A stretch of 64,000 bases of DNA from Sebastes aleutianus (GCA_916700875.1 CAKAKS010000038.1:9651719-9715718), one strand, 5' to 3'; counted from the first letter of the stretch, positions 44,714 to 58,055 are shown. Notes: a model not told the origin generated them from the letters alone. Numbers and translations are program-made.

Positions 44714-47700
44714 TGTTTCCAAGCTGGGTTGAATCATTAGGAGGTGATTCTCTCTAACAAGGGCTAAGGAGCTGTCAGGAGACGTTCACAGGCAGGTTTC
44801 GCCATGGAGAGTGTGAGGAGTCTTATCAGGGTCTTAGCTGTTTTGCTGCGCCTGTTTATAAAGAGCCTGCTTTATTTGGAGTGAATGCATCCTAGCAAGG
44901 TCTTCGCTGTTTCTGTGCGTTGATTAAAAGTGTTTTCACGATTACCCGTAGTGAGTCTATTCCAGCCTAACAGGGTTACTAGCAGTTTTAATGAAGGGGG
45001 GAATAATCATTACATGTGAAAGGGGTTTTGTCGGGGTCTTTCTCTGTCTGCTTGTTGGGGGTGTGACGGGGAACTTTGCCTCCACGGGGTTACATTTGAC
45101 TTGTTTGTTTTTTTATTTGCTCAAAAAAATATTCTACTCTACCGTTATGTCATTATTCTCAACATTCATAATAACACTTCCCTCCCCTGCAAAACGTCTC
45201 CTCTATTAAATCTCTACAAAAATGTTGTGATGGGACTCATATATCTTTATTTTCGTCTCTCTCTGCGTGTTTGGGTGTTCTTCCTTCTTCTTTTCAGTTA
45301 CAGTTGCCTGCTCGCCGCTAATGTGGCTTTTCTGCTCTGCTCCTGTTGTTGGCTGTGGTCAGCCTTTGCATTCGCTGGTGTGAGTGAATTTCTCACAGCT
45401 TCTCGTGAACGTGTTTTTTGAAAGTCCTATTCAACATTTGGTGCAACTATAATCGGCACTAAGCCACTACGCTCATGCAGACGTGTCTGTGGATTCACAC
45501 ATTCGGGCCTTCAGAAGTGTTGTGCCATCTCTCTTTTAATTTTTTTTTTTTTTTTTTGCAGTCCAAGTAAGCTACTAAAGTAAATGTTTTAAGTTGATTA
45601 AAGGGACTGTGAGTGGAGGCACGGTCGTAGAATTAACTGACTGATGAGAAAACATTAGCACCAAGATGGCTTCCCTCACGTTTTGGCCTTCCTCAGATTA
45701 TACAAGCAATAATTCAACAGTGTTTATTAAAGAGCAATATTGCTTTTATTTTCCTAAAGAGCATTCATAATTTTCCATATATAACTTATTAAACCTTTAA
45801 AAAAATACCATAAATACTCCTAACCAGTCATAAAAATAGCTAAAAATAAAATATCAAAAATATGAAGCTAATTGTAAATTTCACTATATTTAAATTAATT
45901 TTATATTTAAATTGTCACTTCATTAATTCCTTTGAAAGCTTCTACTTTTATTGCTTGCACATTGGTAATAATTGTAAAAGTGTGCTTTGGCACCATTAAA
46001 GTTCCTCTTATCATCAACCTACCAATCGTACTCTCACTTCTCTTTTTTTTTATATGTATATATATATATATATAAAGAACAGCCCTGTCGTCTCAAATTT
46101 AAACAGGCATGAGCTCCAACTATTTGTGTATGCTGAAGAATGTCGTTCTGCCCCTTGGCACGCTATGTACTTCTGTTATCAAATCAAACAATTAGATCTC
46201 CGGCCCTGTAGCAGAGAATTAGATTTTGACACAACGGTGCATCTTTGATTAATATATTGTAACATCTGACTCCGTCGCTCTCTGATGGGGCCAATAGATA
46301 ACAAATGGGTGACTTGTGAAGCTATAATGAAGCGACTGTCTCGCTATCGACAGGGGAGCCTCCGATGCTTTAGTGCAAAGTAGAGCTTTCCAAACGGAGG
46401 CCCTCCGGTGCACAGATTATTACACTGGCCGTTAAAATGAGCTAATGTTCCGCTGCCAGTGCACCTCTCCAAAGGGACACGAGCTGAATTCCCCTCTCAC
46501 AGCTGCAAAACAGAGGTGTAAATTAAAGCCAAACAAAGTAAAAAAAAAAAAAAGAAAGAAAAGAAAAGAAAGAAATCCAAGACCATGCAGGCTACAGTAT
46601 TTCTGTGATTAAAATGTGGGATTTCCTCTGTTTCTGGTGGATGTGGGTGTTTCTTATTGTGTTATGTGCGACAGATGATGCTTGCGCGGCTTTTGTTGTG
46701 AACTATGTGTTTGTATCGTGGACATGTGTAGTCATTTCTAAAACATTTCCACTTCAAAGAGTTTTTTGGTTTGATGCTTATTCCTGTTTTTACTGTTTTG
46801 TGATTTTATTCTGAAGTCTTTTATTATGGAGGTCAGTATATATGGGCTGTATATGTACAGGTGAGCAGTCTCAATGAGCAAAAGGAGACTTGGTGGTAGA
46901 TGTAGGATTTGTTGCTGCTGTTTATTTCTCCAGTCCTAAGGTGCCATCTCTCCCCCCCAGGTACTTATTAGCAATGACAGGGGATGTCTGATTTGACAGG
47001 AGTGTGACAGGTGTAAATTTCACACACACAATTCAGCTCCACACATTAATCCAATTAATTTTGAACATGTTCTCCTCGCTCGCTCTCTGCCAGTAGAACC
47101 GAATCAAGGACGGTTGGAGATGTTGGTTTGTGTTTCATAAAGCAAATTAGTTTCTTTTCAGCCAAATATTTTAATTTTTTGAATTTAATTTGTCACACAG
47201 GTACAAGTTGCGCAATTTCTGTGTGATTCCAGGTTTCAAAATACACTGACAATGTGAAAATATAAATTGCAAATATTCGAGAAAATGAGTAAAGCAAAAG
47301 GAGAGGAGACAATGTGATTGTTAAAGGGTACAAAAAAAAGCACTTCTCAAACATCAAGGCATCTTTGGGGGTGGGGAGTCGAGGGTTTAGGGGGATAACA
47401 GTGAAAAAATATTCCACTTTGAGAATGTGCAAGATCTCATGCAGTTGCCTCGCTCTCACTCTCTATCCCTCCTCTCTGTTGGCGCTAAATCACACGTTAG
47501 TACAGCCAGTGGATGTGTTGACAGTTTTACAAACAGAAATGTAAAACGCCATACTCAAGGGGGTCTAAGAGATAAGGGGTGGTGGTGGGGAGGGTGGGGG
47601 GAGCCGAACGGGGCAGGAAACAGAACAAACATGGCCCAGAGAAGCATAAAATGCCACGCTGAAACACCTTCGGCTGGGTTGTTTTAATTACATAGGGCGT

Positions 47701-47872
47701 GCCACACTGTCAGCTATAGTCACGAGTGGTGAGAGGAAGCTGCTCGATACTGCTGGGATTTCCTATAGCTCGCTGCCTGCGGAGCAGATGTAAAGTGTAA
47801 GAAGTGTTAGAGTAGTATAGAAGCAATATATAAATGGATGATCCCTTTGCTTTGCATAATAATAGTTCTTCA
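44714..47872. other. non-coding, no gene seen
   Basis: About 3.2 kb. It contains a T-run followed by GCAG at 45539-45561 that mimics an acceptor, a (TA)n run at 46057-46074 and an A/G-rich tract at 46540-46575. The stretch 46250-46500 is repeat-free with conserved-looking composition and could be regulatory. No exon supported. Confidence 0.3.
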
Positions 47873-48682
47873 TTAAAGCAGCAGTTGGCGAGATTGGAGC
47901 AAAAATTATTAACAAAGTTATTCTTATAAAACTGTCACTATATCCTGACAGTAGTGCATGAGACGGGTAATTTTTAAAAAAAAAGCATGTGCCTCTGTGT
48001 CCTCCGGTGCTCCTAATGGCATCTGCAAGGTTTCACAGACCGGAGGAAAACAACCAATCAGAGCCGAGCTGGAGCCTTGCCGTCTCTGAGCAGCTGTCAA
48101 TCACTCGAGAACTCGGCTCAAACGGTCAAACTAGGCAGCGCTGATCAAATATGAATCAATATTCTGTTACTGTAATGCCTATTTCTTGCCTCAAATGTTT
48201 TCAGAAACATCTTGTAGTGTACTGTTTAGCTGTAAAATAAGAAAGTTTGTGACTTTCCATGTTGAGATCAGTTGAGGAAACACCAAGCACCGCCCACCGG
48301 CCGGAGCAAACTTTCTCATTTTACAGCCAAAACAGTACACTACAAGATGTTTCTGAAAACACTTTACGCGAGAAATAATTACAGTAACAGAATATTAATT
48401 CATATTTGATCAGCGCTCATAGTTTGAACGTTTGATCAGAGTTCGCAAGAGATTGACAGCTGTCTCCGTTGAATGGACAGCCAATAATCTCTCTCTGAAA
48501 TGACCTGTGATTGGCAAAGGTCTCCCATGACAGGCTGGATTTTTTAAAGCCTGAAAACAGAGCCAAGAGGAGGCGCAGAAGTCTAGTTTTGTCTCAGAAC
48601 TTTTGAATTACAATATGCTGAAAGGTTATTATGGAATCTTTGCCCAATGATGACAAAAAAATTCTGCCTACTGCTGCTTTAA
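47873..48682. mobile_element. TTAA-flanked MITE with long internal inverted repeat
   Basis: TTAA lies at 47873-47876 and 48679-48682. The ends are AGCAGCAGTTGGCGAGATT and TCTGCCTACTGCTGCTTT, which pair through AGCAGCAGT and then GGC. TTAA plus TIRs suggests piggyBac type. Inside, about 48135-48250 is inverted at about 48305-48422: GCGCTGATCAAATATGAATC and ACATCTTGTAGTGTACTGTT both recur as complements. The element could therefore fold into a long stem. Common in fish from memory; non-coding. Confidence 0.82.
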
Positions 48683-49290
48683 AGCCGCCGGATCAAAGCC
48701 GTAGCTTCACACAATGGGAACAGCTGACTTGCTTCCAAAATGAAACTTTTGCTATAGTGAATCCCTGCTGTCTTGAGCTCGCTTTGAATAAATATGGCCA
48801 GCAGAAGTGAGAGACATTCCCAATGGATTGTCTTAGCCTGCTGAGCACAGAACAAGGAGGTTTAGGGACGTATAGACGCAGCCAGGGGTTGCCTTAGGGG
48901 AGGGTGGGGAGGCCTGAGTGACCCTGCTACATGCCACGGATTACAGATATATATTGTGTCAGAGCCGTCTATATTCCAGGAGGATATATACAAGCTTGTA
49001 CAAGCATGTCTGATATAAATACACAGGACATTGTGTGTTTCTGCACCATCAGGATGCAGCAATACGTATTATTCTGTGCAGTGCTGTTGCATCTCTTGGC
49101 CAATCCGTGCACCAAAAAATAGCATCGAGGTTGGACATTGCTTCCCTCTCGCCGTGTCTTCAGTGACATGATTATAACAGGTAAAACAAAGTGATCACTT
49201 CGATAACAATCGTGAGTGTAGGTTCAATGCACTGTGGTTTTCTAATTGAGGAGAGGATGGGAAGGTTCAGTGCAGCCCGTTCAAACGAAA
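48683..49290. other. non-coding, no gene seen
   Basis: Unique-looking sequence without exon signals. Confidence 0.35.
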
Positions 49291-49843
49291 AGGCGTATGA
49301 ATGCCACGATAATGCGCAAGGCGTTTAGCGTGCAATAAGTACGCCTTTCTTGATTTCCGTGTGTCATTTGTACACCATGTATGCTGTACTGACTGCAATG
49401 TAAACGCATCAGCGTACAAATGCTACTGTAAGAGTTAGTGATGTAGTATAAAAAGCGAGAAAGATAAATTATGGTTGGTGAGTTGGTAGCGAGGTGGATG
49501 GGCCCAACAAACACTGGACTTTTAACCAGGAGACCGATGCTCGAGAACATTATTGACCTTTGTTTTGTAAGTTACATTAGTGACGTTGGTCACAAGTTTT
49601 TTAATGACGTTTGGGGCGTGTTTTCTATAGCTGTGTTACGTTGTTTCCGTAAGTATTTTACTTACTTTACGTACTTAGTTTAAGCCCAACTATGACATTT
49701 TACTTCAACCTAACTAAGTGGTTTTCTTGCCTGATCCTAACTGCGGACGTTTTTTTGGCGTACAAATGACACTTAAAAAAAGCCTAAAAAATTTACTCCT
49801 GACATGCGGAAAAACAGTGTAATGTCGTGATATTTATACGTCT
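49291..49843. mobile_element. TIR element, 553 bp, superfamily unknown
   Basis: The left end AGGCGTATGAATGCCACGAT pairs with the right end, inverted AGACGTATAAATATCACGAC, at about 15 of 20 positions. Just inside, GTGTCATTTGTAC (about 49361-49373) is inverted at about 49761-49773. The middle has GTGGATGGGCCCAACAAACA and GGAGACCGATGCTCGAGAAC, wording I recall from dispersed fish repeats. No coding capacity and no certain target duplication. Confidence 0.6.
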
Positions 49844-50200
49844 TCCCGTGAGACCGGGTTGTTCAGTGACAGACTAAGAACCCCGCATTGCATGCATTTT
49901 GTGTGTGTGTGTTTATATATCTTCATGTGAGGGAGTTTGCTCGTGGCTAAATGTGAGGCTTTTTCATCAGATGGAGTGAGGCTGGCGCGAAGACAACGAT
50001 TGGCCCCAACTGGTCCCGATGCTGGTAGGACACAGGCCTTGCCTCTCTTGAAAAGGCATCATTAGAAAGTGACAAAACTGCCAGGGGCAAAACTGGCCCC
50101 GGCACAATGATCAATTGGGCAGACAGGGATTGAATTATAGGGGGGAGGGCGGGCTTTAAAGAAGGGGAATTGGAGGGAGTTGGTATAGTACAAGGCCCCC
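49844..50200. promoter_or_regulatory. candidate conserved non-coding element
   Basis: Repeat-free stretch with alternating GGCC-rich and ATTA-type cores (GATTGGCCCCAACTGGTCCC, ATGATCAATTGGG). It looks like unique, possibly constrained DNA. Inference from composition only. Confidence 0.2.
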
Positions 50201-51084
50201 TACTGCTTTAATTACTGATGTGTGCGTCTCCCAATTAACAGCGCACCTATGGTCCACTGGCCACTCCGGGGCCCGCACAAAGCTGGAGAGGAGAAAGAAG
50301 GTTCTGCAGAGAAGCAGAGAGGGAGAGAAACGCGGAGACACACAAACCGGGGTGCTCATTAGCGAATGGTAATCAGCGGTCGAGAGGTTGGGCACTCACC
50401 TCACAAAACGCCACATGTCAATTTGTCCCCTTCCATTCATGGGCCCACTCTCGTTTTACCCCGCTCCCTCATGCTCCCTTGTTGGGGAGAATTGGATGGA
50501 GCGCCGTGGGGGGAAACACTCGGAGGGAAACGTAAACACGGGCCTGGAGTAGGGACTGCTTCGTCAACAAGGGAGGGGTGGGGGGGGGACCACACTCCTC
50601 AGCTGTGGCCCCCTCTCATCAGTCTCCGTCCTCACACGGTCGTAAGACATCAGTCTCAGCCCCAGCACTTCACTTCTATCACCATTTATTTTCATCTTTG
50701 TATCCCGTGCGTACTACATTTGCATTACATGTGAGCTGACTTCCTCCCTGCTACTATTTCTAGCATATAACATATGGTATATACGCTATGATAAAGTGTA
50801 ATGTATATGAATAAAACACCTTCACTGACTATGGCATAAGCAGTTGTTCCCTTAAACTGTATCTGAGTGTGACACCCATCTGCTTCAGTGTAGTAACAGT
50901 AGTGATTATACAGTAGAAGATCATCCTTTACCATTGAACCATAATGTTCACGCACACCTCAAAGCAAGTTTGACATTTGTGAAATATGTTTCTTGCAGAG
51001 AGCCAGATGAGAAGATGGATACATATTCATATTTAGACAAATGTGAGAGGCATCAATACTTCTCATCAAACTCTCAACGAGAAA
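50201..51084. other. non-coding, no gene seen
   Basis: CG-richer to about 50640, including a G run at 50575-50588. No exon could be bounded. Confidence 0.3.
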
Positions 51085-51720
51085 GTGAATGGCTTGTCTA
51101 TAATGCATTATAAACATACTTATAATGCATTATAATCTGCTTATACCACTGTATGATCATAGTTATAAGCACTCATAAGTGTTCATAATGCTCTTTAAGA
51201 ATATGAATAACACATTATAATGACTTTTAAGGTCAAGTATCATAATACCTCATAATTGCTGGTCACTCACTAACTTTTTTTTGCAAGCCCATGTCTATAA
51301 TGCATTACCATGCATTATAATCTGCATATAGCACTGTATAATAATAGTTATAGGCACTCGTAAATATTCATAATACTTTATAAAAAAATAATCGCAACAC
51401 ATTATATAGTATTTTATAATGACTTATAAGGTCAAGTATCATAATACTTCATAATTGCTGGTCACTCTATAGGGATTATACTACACTCCTTGCAAAAAGA
51501 AATGTCAGTGAGTGACCAGCAATTATGAAGTAATATGATACTTGACCTTATAAGTCATTATTGAATGCTTTATAATGTGTTGTGATTATTTTATATAAGG
51601 CATTACAAATATTTAGGAGTGCTTATAAGTATGATTATACAGTGCTATAAGCAGATTATAATGCATTATAAGAATGTTTATAATGCTTTATAGACATGGG
51701 TGTCATAGAAAGTGTTACCA
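51085..51720. mobile_element. AT-rich palindromic element made of three units
   Basis: Three related units of about 200 bp are present: 51091-51287 direct, 51288-51507 direct and 51508-51720 inverted. Each has a TGTCTATAATGCATTATAA end, an AACACATTATA middle, a GGTCAAGTATCATAATAC block and an ATAATTGCTGGTCACTC end. Units 2 and 3 form a long hairpin with a short spacer near 51480-51505. The right terminus AGTGTTACCA and the palindromic layout match a familiar fish foldback repeat. The extra direct unit on the left is unusual. Confidence 0.75.
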
Positions 51721-53970
51721 GTGAAGGTATGCTTTCCCAAAATGTCAAAAGTTATCACACAAGAAATGTGTCTTTGGTGAGGGATCATCTACACTGAGAT
51801 GTACGTCTGCTGTACAAAAACACCTAAATGTTGATAGTTTTTTTTATATTTAAGGCACACGTGAAAATATTTAGATTTCATGCTTTCAGCTTTTTGAGTG
51901 TCTCCTGGCTGATCTACTGCAGATGGAGATGCGATGCTACTGTATGGGAGATGACCACCACTGTTTACTGTGGCATCATGCATGGGCATGCCCTCCAGCT
52001 GTGCAGGTGCGTGTTAACACCGACCCTGTGTTCTTCAGCCCTCACAATGTGACAAAGCACCGCACCCGGCACGGTCCGCTGGGCAACGGGAGAATATCTC
52101 ATGCACCAAAGCCAATTTCATCTGATCTGAAATTGGGGAGGGCTATAGCTCACGCTCTCACATTCAAAATTTAAATCAGATCCCCCCTCAGCCGAGTGGA
52201 ATCAATGCGACCCTCCATCTTACTTTGAAATGAGACCTGGTCGTCCTCGTGGATTATAGGTGGCTCATCACGGGACGACAGCGCCGGTAGATATCTCTAG
52301 AGATCCATCTCCGTCCGATCCTTCTGATCTCCATCTATCTACCGCTCAATCTCTCCATCCCTTAGTCTCTCCCTCTGTATTTGGATGAGATTTAGATGGT
52401 AGAATGAAGTAGGATAATCCATATTTTAATCAGAAGTATCATTTCAAATGAAACCTCAAACCATGTGCACACATCCCCAACAAGATATTCATTTTGCACT
52501 TATCCCTCACTATGTTGCTGCATCCAAAACAATCAAGACATGCCGGATAAACATCTGCAAAAAAATGTGATTCTTCTGATAAAATATCCTTGAAAAGAAG
52601 TGACATAAATAAAAGCGGAGCAGGGCTTTGATGTGTTTAGCTATTCCACATCCTTTGCACCTCCATTTTCTCATCAGGGCGGCTTCAACAAGGTTTAATT
52701 GGTATGGAAATGGAAGTGGTAAAACATGACAGGAACTTCTCAAGCCCGGCTATTTAGACCCATTATTACTGTATACTGTCCTTCAACCAATTATCGCCAA
52801 TCTACTGCTCTGCAACCCCCCACCAACCTCCTCCCTCATGATTTAACCGAGCCGCATGCAGCTGCAGAGAGAGAGGCAGCCACGGGTCGATAAATACAAC
52901 TTGTAATCCATGTGTGGTGCAAATTGAGTTTCTATTGGAGAATAATAGTTTGAAGAGCGTATTTGAGATTTCAGGCCCCCCACCTGCATACTACTACACA
53001 CTATAAAACATACTCACATAAACCAGCGGTAATCATCACTGCCATTACACCTTCATCCACTCACTAAAGGTTGTGCTTTTTTCCTTTAATTTACATCCAT
53101 ACAACTCTGCATTTAAAGAAAATTATGTCATCTCTTGCACAGAGAGCCACCCCGGTCTTTGTCTGTGACAGCGTTTCTGTGTGTGCTTTATTTGCACATA
53201 GCCAGGAAATGTCACCTTGCAAAGAATATTCACAGCTCAAGCTGTGTGTGTTTGCCACATAACGGAAAATGACTGGACCTCCATAGAAGCAGATAAAAAG
53301 ATGAGAAGTTACATCTGCATAAACAGATCACCTTAAATTCAACTTAAATTGACATTTTTTAGACGCGTGTTTGCGTGAAGTTAAGACGTTGAGGCGCAGT
53401 AACCCTTTCCCTGAGATGAAAATAGGGTAACATCGCAGCTAAATCTTAAACACACAACTGCATTAGCGCGGTACTGTTACACTTCCCGCAAGAATCCATC
53501 CCTGGCACGCTGGTTTGGCATGGCCTTCCCACGGACCAGCTTGTTGTCTGGGCCATTGTTAGCCCAGGAGGCTGGCCTGAGCCCTGAGGGCTTGGTCAGC
53601 GTTTAGGGTGTTTTGGAGAGGGAGGGATGGGTGATGGGGGGGAGGCTTTAGAGATGGGTGCAGGCCAAGGCTGGGCAGGGCTCAATGCCAGGGTCTCAGT
53701 GGGACACCCTCCTTTCTGGGAGCCTGCTCAGCCCCCTCCTGGGGCCCCAGCAGGGTGCAGGGATACATGGTCAGTGCAAGACAGGTCCATCTGCCCCACT
53801 ACCTCTGATCCGCTCATGCCAAGCACCCTCCCATCACCTGCTCCATCGGCACCTTATGGAAATGACCTACTGCCGCCTGACCTAGCTGACACGCATGGCT
53901 CACCTTCAGCATATGCCACCACGGCTCCTGTAGTCTTCTGTGCTCCGGTTTTTGAATGGTTGAGGCGACT
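51721..53970. other. non-coding, no gene seen
   Basis: An imperfect hairpin built on CGGTAGATA lies at 52285-52345. The stretch 53490-53960 is CG-richer and has a 115-codon open frame (53627-53974) ending at the next MITE. Its second half (DLLPPDLADTHGSPSAYATT) is Pro/Ser-rich but has no recognised domain. Confidence 0.3.
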
Positions 53971-54488
53971 TTAAAGGTCCCATATCATGCTCATTTTCTG
54001 GTTCATACTTGTATTTTGTGTTTCTACTAGAACATGTTTACATGCTGTAATGTTAAAAACAACCTTTATTTTCCTCATACTGTCTGCTTGAATATGCCTG
54101 TATTTACCCTCTGTCTGAAACGCTCCGTTTTAGCGCATTTTGACGGAATTGCGACGGAATTGCGTTGCTAGGCAACAGCTTGGGTCCATGTGTACTTCCT
54201 GTCAGTTGATGACATTTATATACACTGCAACCAGGAATAAACTGGGACACATTTAGACTGTTTATGTTTAAAACTGCGTAAAGGGTCTTAATAGTGTATA
54301 TTTGTGACATCACAAATGGACAGAAATCCTGACAGCTTGTTTCAAATGCAGAATTTCTGAATACGGGCTGTGTGTATTTCCCTGTGGATTGAGTGTTTCG
54401 ATACTTTCACAGTATTTATATAGGACTTAAGCCTACTTTATAATAAAAAACATGAAAATCTTACTTTTTTATAATATGTCCCCTTTAA
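53971..54488 (+). mobile_element. TTAA-flanked MITE (AGGTCCCATATTATG type)
   Basis: TTAA lies at 53971-53974 and 54485-54488. The ends AGGTCCCATATCATGC and ATAATATGTCCCCT pair as inverted repeats. The interior contains GTTGCTAGGCAACAGCTTGG, TATTTGTGACATCACAAATG and CTTTCACAGTATTTATATAG, all boxes of one of the most abundant short repeats in percomorph fish. The element is 518 bp, complete and non-coding. Confidence 0.92.
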
Positions 54489-57420
54489 GACTTGAATGCA
54501 AGATAAATATTACTGTCAATACCCTCCCTCGTGGCACAGTAAGACACAGGAAATGTATTCTCACATCAGCAATGTTTTATTCTTTTGTAGTTACTGAAGT
54601 AAAGCTAGCAGTTAGCGAGTTTATGGCACATGCATGTAGAGTGAAGCGTATCTCTGATGTGGTCGAGTGTCAGAGTGGAGGGGGTTTCCTCGCTCGTCGC
54701 TCTTCTTTCGAATGTGTTGTTTGCAGATGCAGGGTCGATTGTTGGCCATATACAGTACAGAGCAGGGTTCTTCTGCACGTGACGGCTGTGCTATCTTACT
54801 GTGAACCCACCGGAATTTACAGCACAAAAACACCAATCTCACAAGCAGGAGAAAATGTGGAGTTGAGTTCTAAAAATAAGACGTCCTGTGTTTGAAAAGC
54901 CAACACCTTCTTCTTCTTCAAAAAAGCTCTGGTGTGAAACAGAGCACGGCACTTTCGAAAAAAGTTCTGAGTTGTAAAATGTTTGCTGAGGATGAACACG
55001 GTCGTCGTCTTTTTCTTAAATACTGCCTTTGAAGTATCAGAAAAGAGATATAAAGTTTAATCACTGTTCAGCTTTAATTATTATGCTTCTATTGAGGATA
55101 TAATGAGACGAATAAGAGGAAGAAATGTCTGTTAAAACCACTTGCATTGGAAGACAAGTATGTCGTATCTTTATCGAGCTTCCCCTTTTGGGGCGGTGTG
55201 GTGAACAGACACGGTTTTGTGACTTTGTGTAATAATAATTTCTGTCTTTCTAGTTGGAGGTGTTAAACAAAGCAGAGCTGAAAAGGAGAACTTCAGGTTA
55301 GTCGTTTAGCGGTACTTTTTCCACACCGAGTGAAAAGTTGTTTGATTTTAATTGGCTACCAAATTTGCATCAGTTGATCTTCTCTATTCCTGTGTTAAGT
55401 GTCTCCGAAGTCAAACTTTCCTTTTTGCAATAATGGGTTAGTTGCTGCTCTGTGAGCTCAAGAGGACACAAAGATTCTGTTTCAACAAATTAAGAAAACA
55501 TAAGGTGAAAAAGCTGCCAGGCAGCATGAAAACCAGTGTAAATTCTGCATAAATGTGTCTTGGGATGTGAAGATAACATGCATTACTCTCACTACTGGAC
55601 ATCCTTTTTCATATAGATGATTTCTAGTTGATTTTGGACTATTTAAAATGAAGAAAATTACATTTTATGTTATTTTCTGCGCAATAAATTATTTTATTTT
55701 TTTTAATTCTATGGGCAGTTATGTTTAGCAGCTCAACCTTTTAGCTAAGGTGAGGGCAAGCAGTCATGTTCCCGTACTAATATGCACTAACATATACTTT
55801 TACCCTTGTCAGCTGTCGTCATATGCAGCAGATCATAAAACAAACTCGATATTTAGATGTATTTCTGATCATGAACTGAATTTTCTCACCCTCCTTCAGT
55901 GGGAATGAAGACACTTGATCTTTCTAATCAGGGAACTCATTTAAAGCACAAACAAAATGAGCTCCCTTGCCTCGACAAAACGGGGCAGGCGGCGCCGTCT
56001 ATTGTGCCGCGGTGGCTGCCACTGCGCTGAATGCGGTGAATAGGGAGCAGTCGTGCCCTCTGTGTAGCCCCAGCTGTCTTTGACTGATAGGATGGAGGAT
56101 GGAGGAGGGAGGGGGGGAACGGCGAGGTGTAAGGAAGTTCAGGAGGGCCTGCACATTTACAACAGAACTGAACAGACTGTCATGTTAGTCATCTTAACTA
56201 ACCAACCAACCAGCCAAGCAGTGGGCTGCAAGCGTTAACACGCCGGCTCCTCCGCGGCTCAGAGCGAGCTAATTAATGCAGCCAAATGAGATCAGCGGTA
56301 GAGGCCCAGGCCAGGGCCATATTGCTAAATAGCTTCCTTCAGTACGGGCCTGTGTGCTGTAATTACCACCAGGCCACCTCACAATGCCGCCTTTATGTCC
56401 CACTGAAAGTGATTTCATGTCCCTCATTCCCCCATTAGCAGCATGTTTTTCAAATGTGATGAGAGAAGTCTGTCAATGGTTATTGTGTGTGTTTGTGTGA
56501 GAGGGTGCCAGTTTGCTTGGGATATAATGGACAGCTTGGTGAATGTATTGAAGCGGGGCACATGTTCATTCGATGCAGTGGATCTGAGGCTGCAGCCCAC
56601 CAACACATAATGATAGACTGATTAAGTGAGTTAAACCTGGAGTGGTGATGATGCTAATCTATGTTTTGCTTTGTGGGAAAGTCAGCATGTTATAGACCCA
56701 ACGGGGAATTAAATGAATGAAGGAATGTTGCTGCAGTCATACAATTGTGTCTCGTTGTAAATAAATGCATGTTGTTTTGCTGTACATGCAACAAACACGA
56801 ACATCTTTGCAGTTCTTTTGTTTCACAACCTGCTACAATCGTTAATTTAACTGTGTTTCGTGCAGGTTAATGTAGGACACGGTGCATGTTTGACAGAGAA
56901 AGAAGTGCAGCACAGGTGCGGAAATAGTACATGACAAGTCATTATAATGCAGCAAAGTGTGATAACTGTGGTGCCAAAAGAGCTCAATGGATAGAAACAA
57001 AGACACTGACAACTTCCTGTGTCTCCTCTGGATTCAACAACAGTCAGCAAATATTATTTTTACCCCGTTTGAATTGCACCACGATTTACAAATATGAAGT
57101 TAACTTTGCAAGTCAAGAAAGTCGCAGTTTGTCGTAGGTTTGTTGTTGTATCATTTAGTTTTGTGTGAAACTGCTCAGAAAACCGCTCTTGTCTCGCACA
57201 ATAGGCTATACGTCAACAACACTAGCTAGCTAGCTAACTTAGCTATGTTCCACTCACAAATGTAACGTTATCTTACCTGATATGTTTTATCCAGCAACTC
57301 CTGTTGCTACCATTGCTCGTGTGAATACATCCAAGTACGAAACACACAGACATCGTAGCTTCAGCGAGAGAGACGCCACTTATGGGAGTTTTAGGTGTGT
57401 AGTCTTTCTAATTATATATT
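54489..57420. other. non-coding, no gene seen
   Basis: About 2.9 kb. The stretch 56220-56410 is repeat-free with GAGCTAATTAATGCAGCC and TGTAATTACCACC, a possible enhancer. No exon or promoter supported. Confidence 0.3.
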
Positions 57421-57735
57421 ATGTCTTAAGCTTCGGTTATACTTTCCGCAAGGACGGCCGCATGGACATGAGCTGACATGGAGTCGTGACGAGTAAACGT
57501 TTTGGATTTATACTCTCCTCGCGGCAAACAGACATTCACAAAGCTCCCCAAAGTTCTCCATTTTCTCCGCCCATCCGTGCCCAAATAGTTAGAAAAATTT
57601 GGCGAAAACCTGCCGCACGGAACCCTCGCGAAGGGCCGTGTCTGATTGTGTGATGTCCCTTTGGCCGCGCGGACACTCGCGATCGTCGCGGATGCGGTAT
57701 GCATTACATTACGCTTTATACTTAAACAGTTTTAC
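57421..57735. repeat. CpG-rich stretch, possible MITE
   Basis: CpG-rich in AT-rich surroundings (GGCCGCGCGGACACTCGCGA). It begins with GCTTCGGTTATACTTTCCGC and ends with a loosely inverted CGCTTTATACTTAAAC, which hints at a MITE with ATACTTT-type ends. A CpG island is the alternative. Confidence 0.35.
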
Positions 57736-58035
57736 GACAAACTTTCTTGACTGCAAAATAATCTTTTAAATTGACAAAACATCATATTTGTAAATCATGG
57801 CGAAATTCAAATGGGATCAAGAAATTATTTTACTCTCGCCATTGACAACCACAAATAGTTGTACATTGTGTCTTTAAAATAATATGTTTCTGCTAATAAT
57901 TTAGAAGAAAAATTATACACTATCGATGTTAAACCGAATTGTGAATTACCGAATAAAGGTAAAGTGGTAGAATATGCAGGGGATCAAGAATATATGAATT
58001 GCCCAGTGCGTCTCCCCTTTTTTTTCTCATCCATA
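57736..58035. other. non-coding, no gene seen
   Basis: AT-rich sequence, no feature. Confidence 0.35.
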
Positions 58036-58055
58036 TGCTGCTGCTGCTGCTGCTG
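58036..58055. repeat. (TGC)n trinucleotide tract
   Basis: Six to seven perfect units, not in a supported coding frame. Confidence 0.9.

Noticed and set aside
45539..45561. T-run followed by GCAG as a splice acceptor
   Set aside because: No open exon with a donor follows; a poly-T run with a chance AG is more likely.
45601..45640. TTAAAGGGACTGTGAG resembling a piggyBac-like MITE end
   Set aside because: The interior does not match the family and no inverted partner end was found.
49520..49545. GATGCTCGAGAAC resembling a tRNA T-arm
   Set aside because: No matching A box or cloverleaf could be built; it lies inside a TIR element.
53627..53974. 115-codon ORF in a GC-rich stretch
   Set aside because: It ends at the TTAA of the next MITE, has no recognised domain, and neighbouring frames are also partly open.
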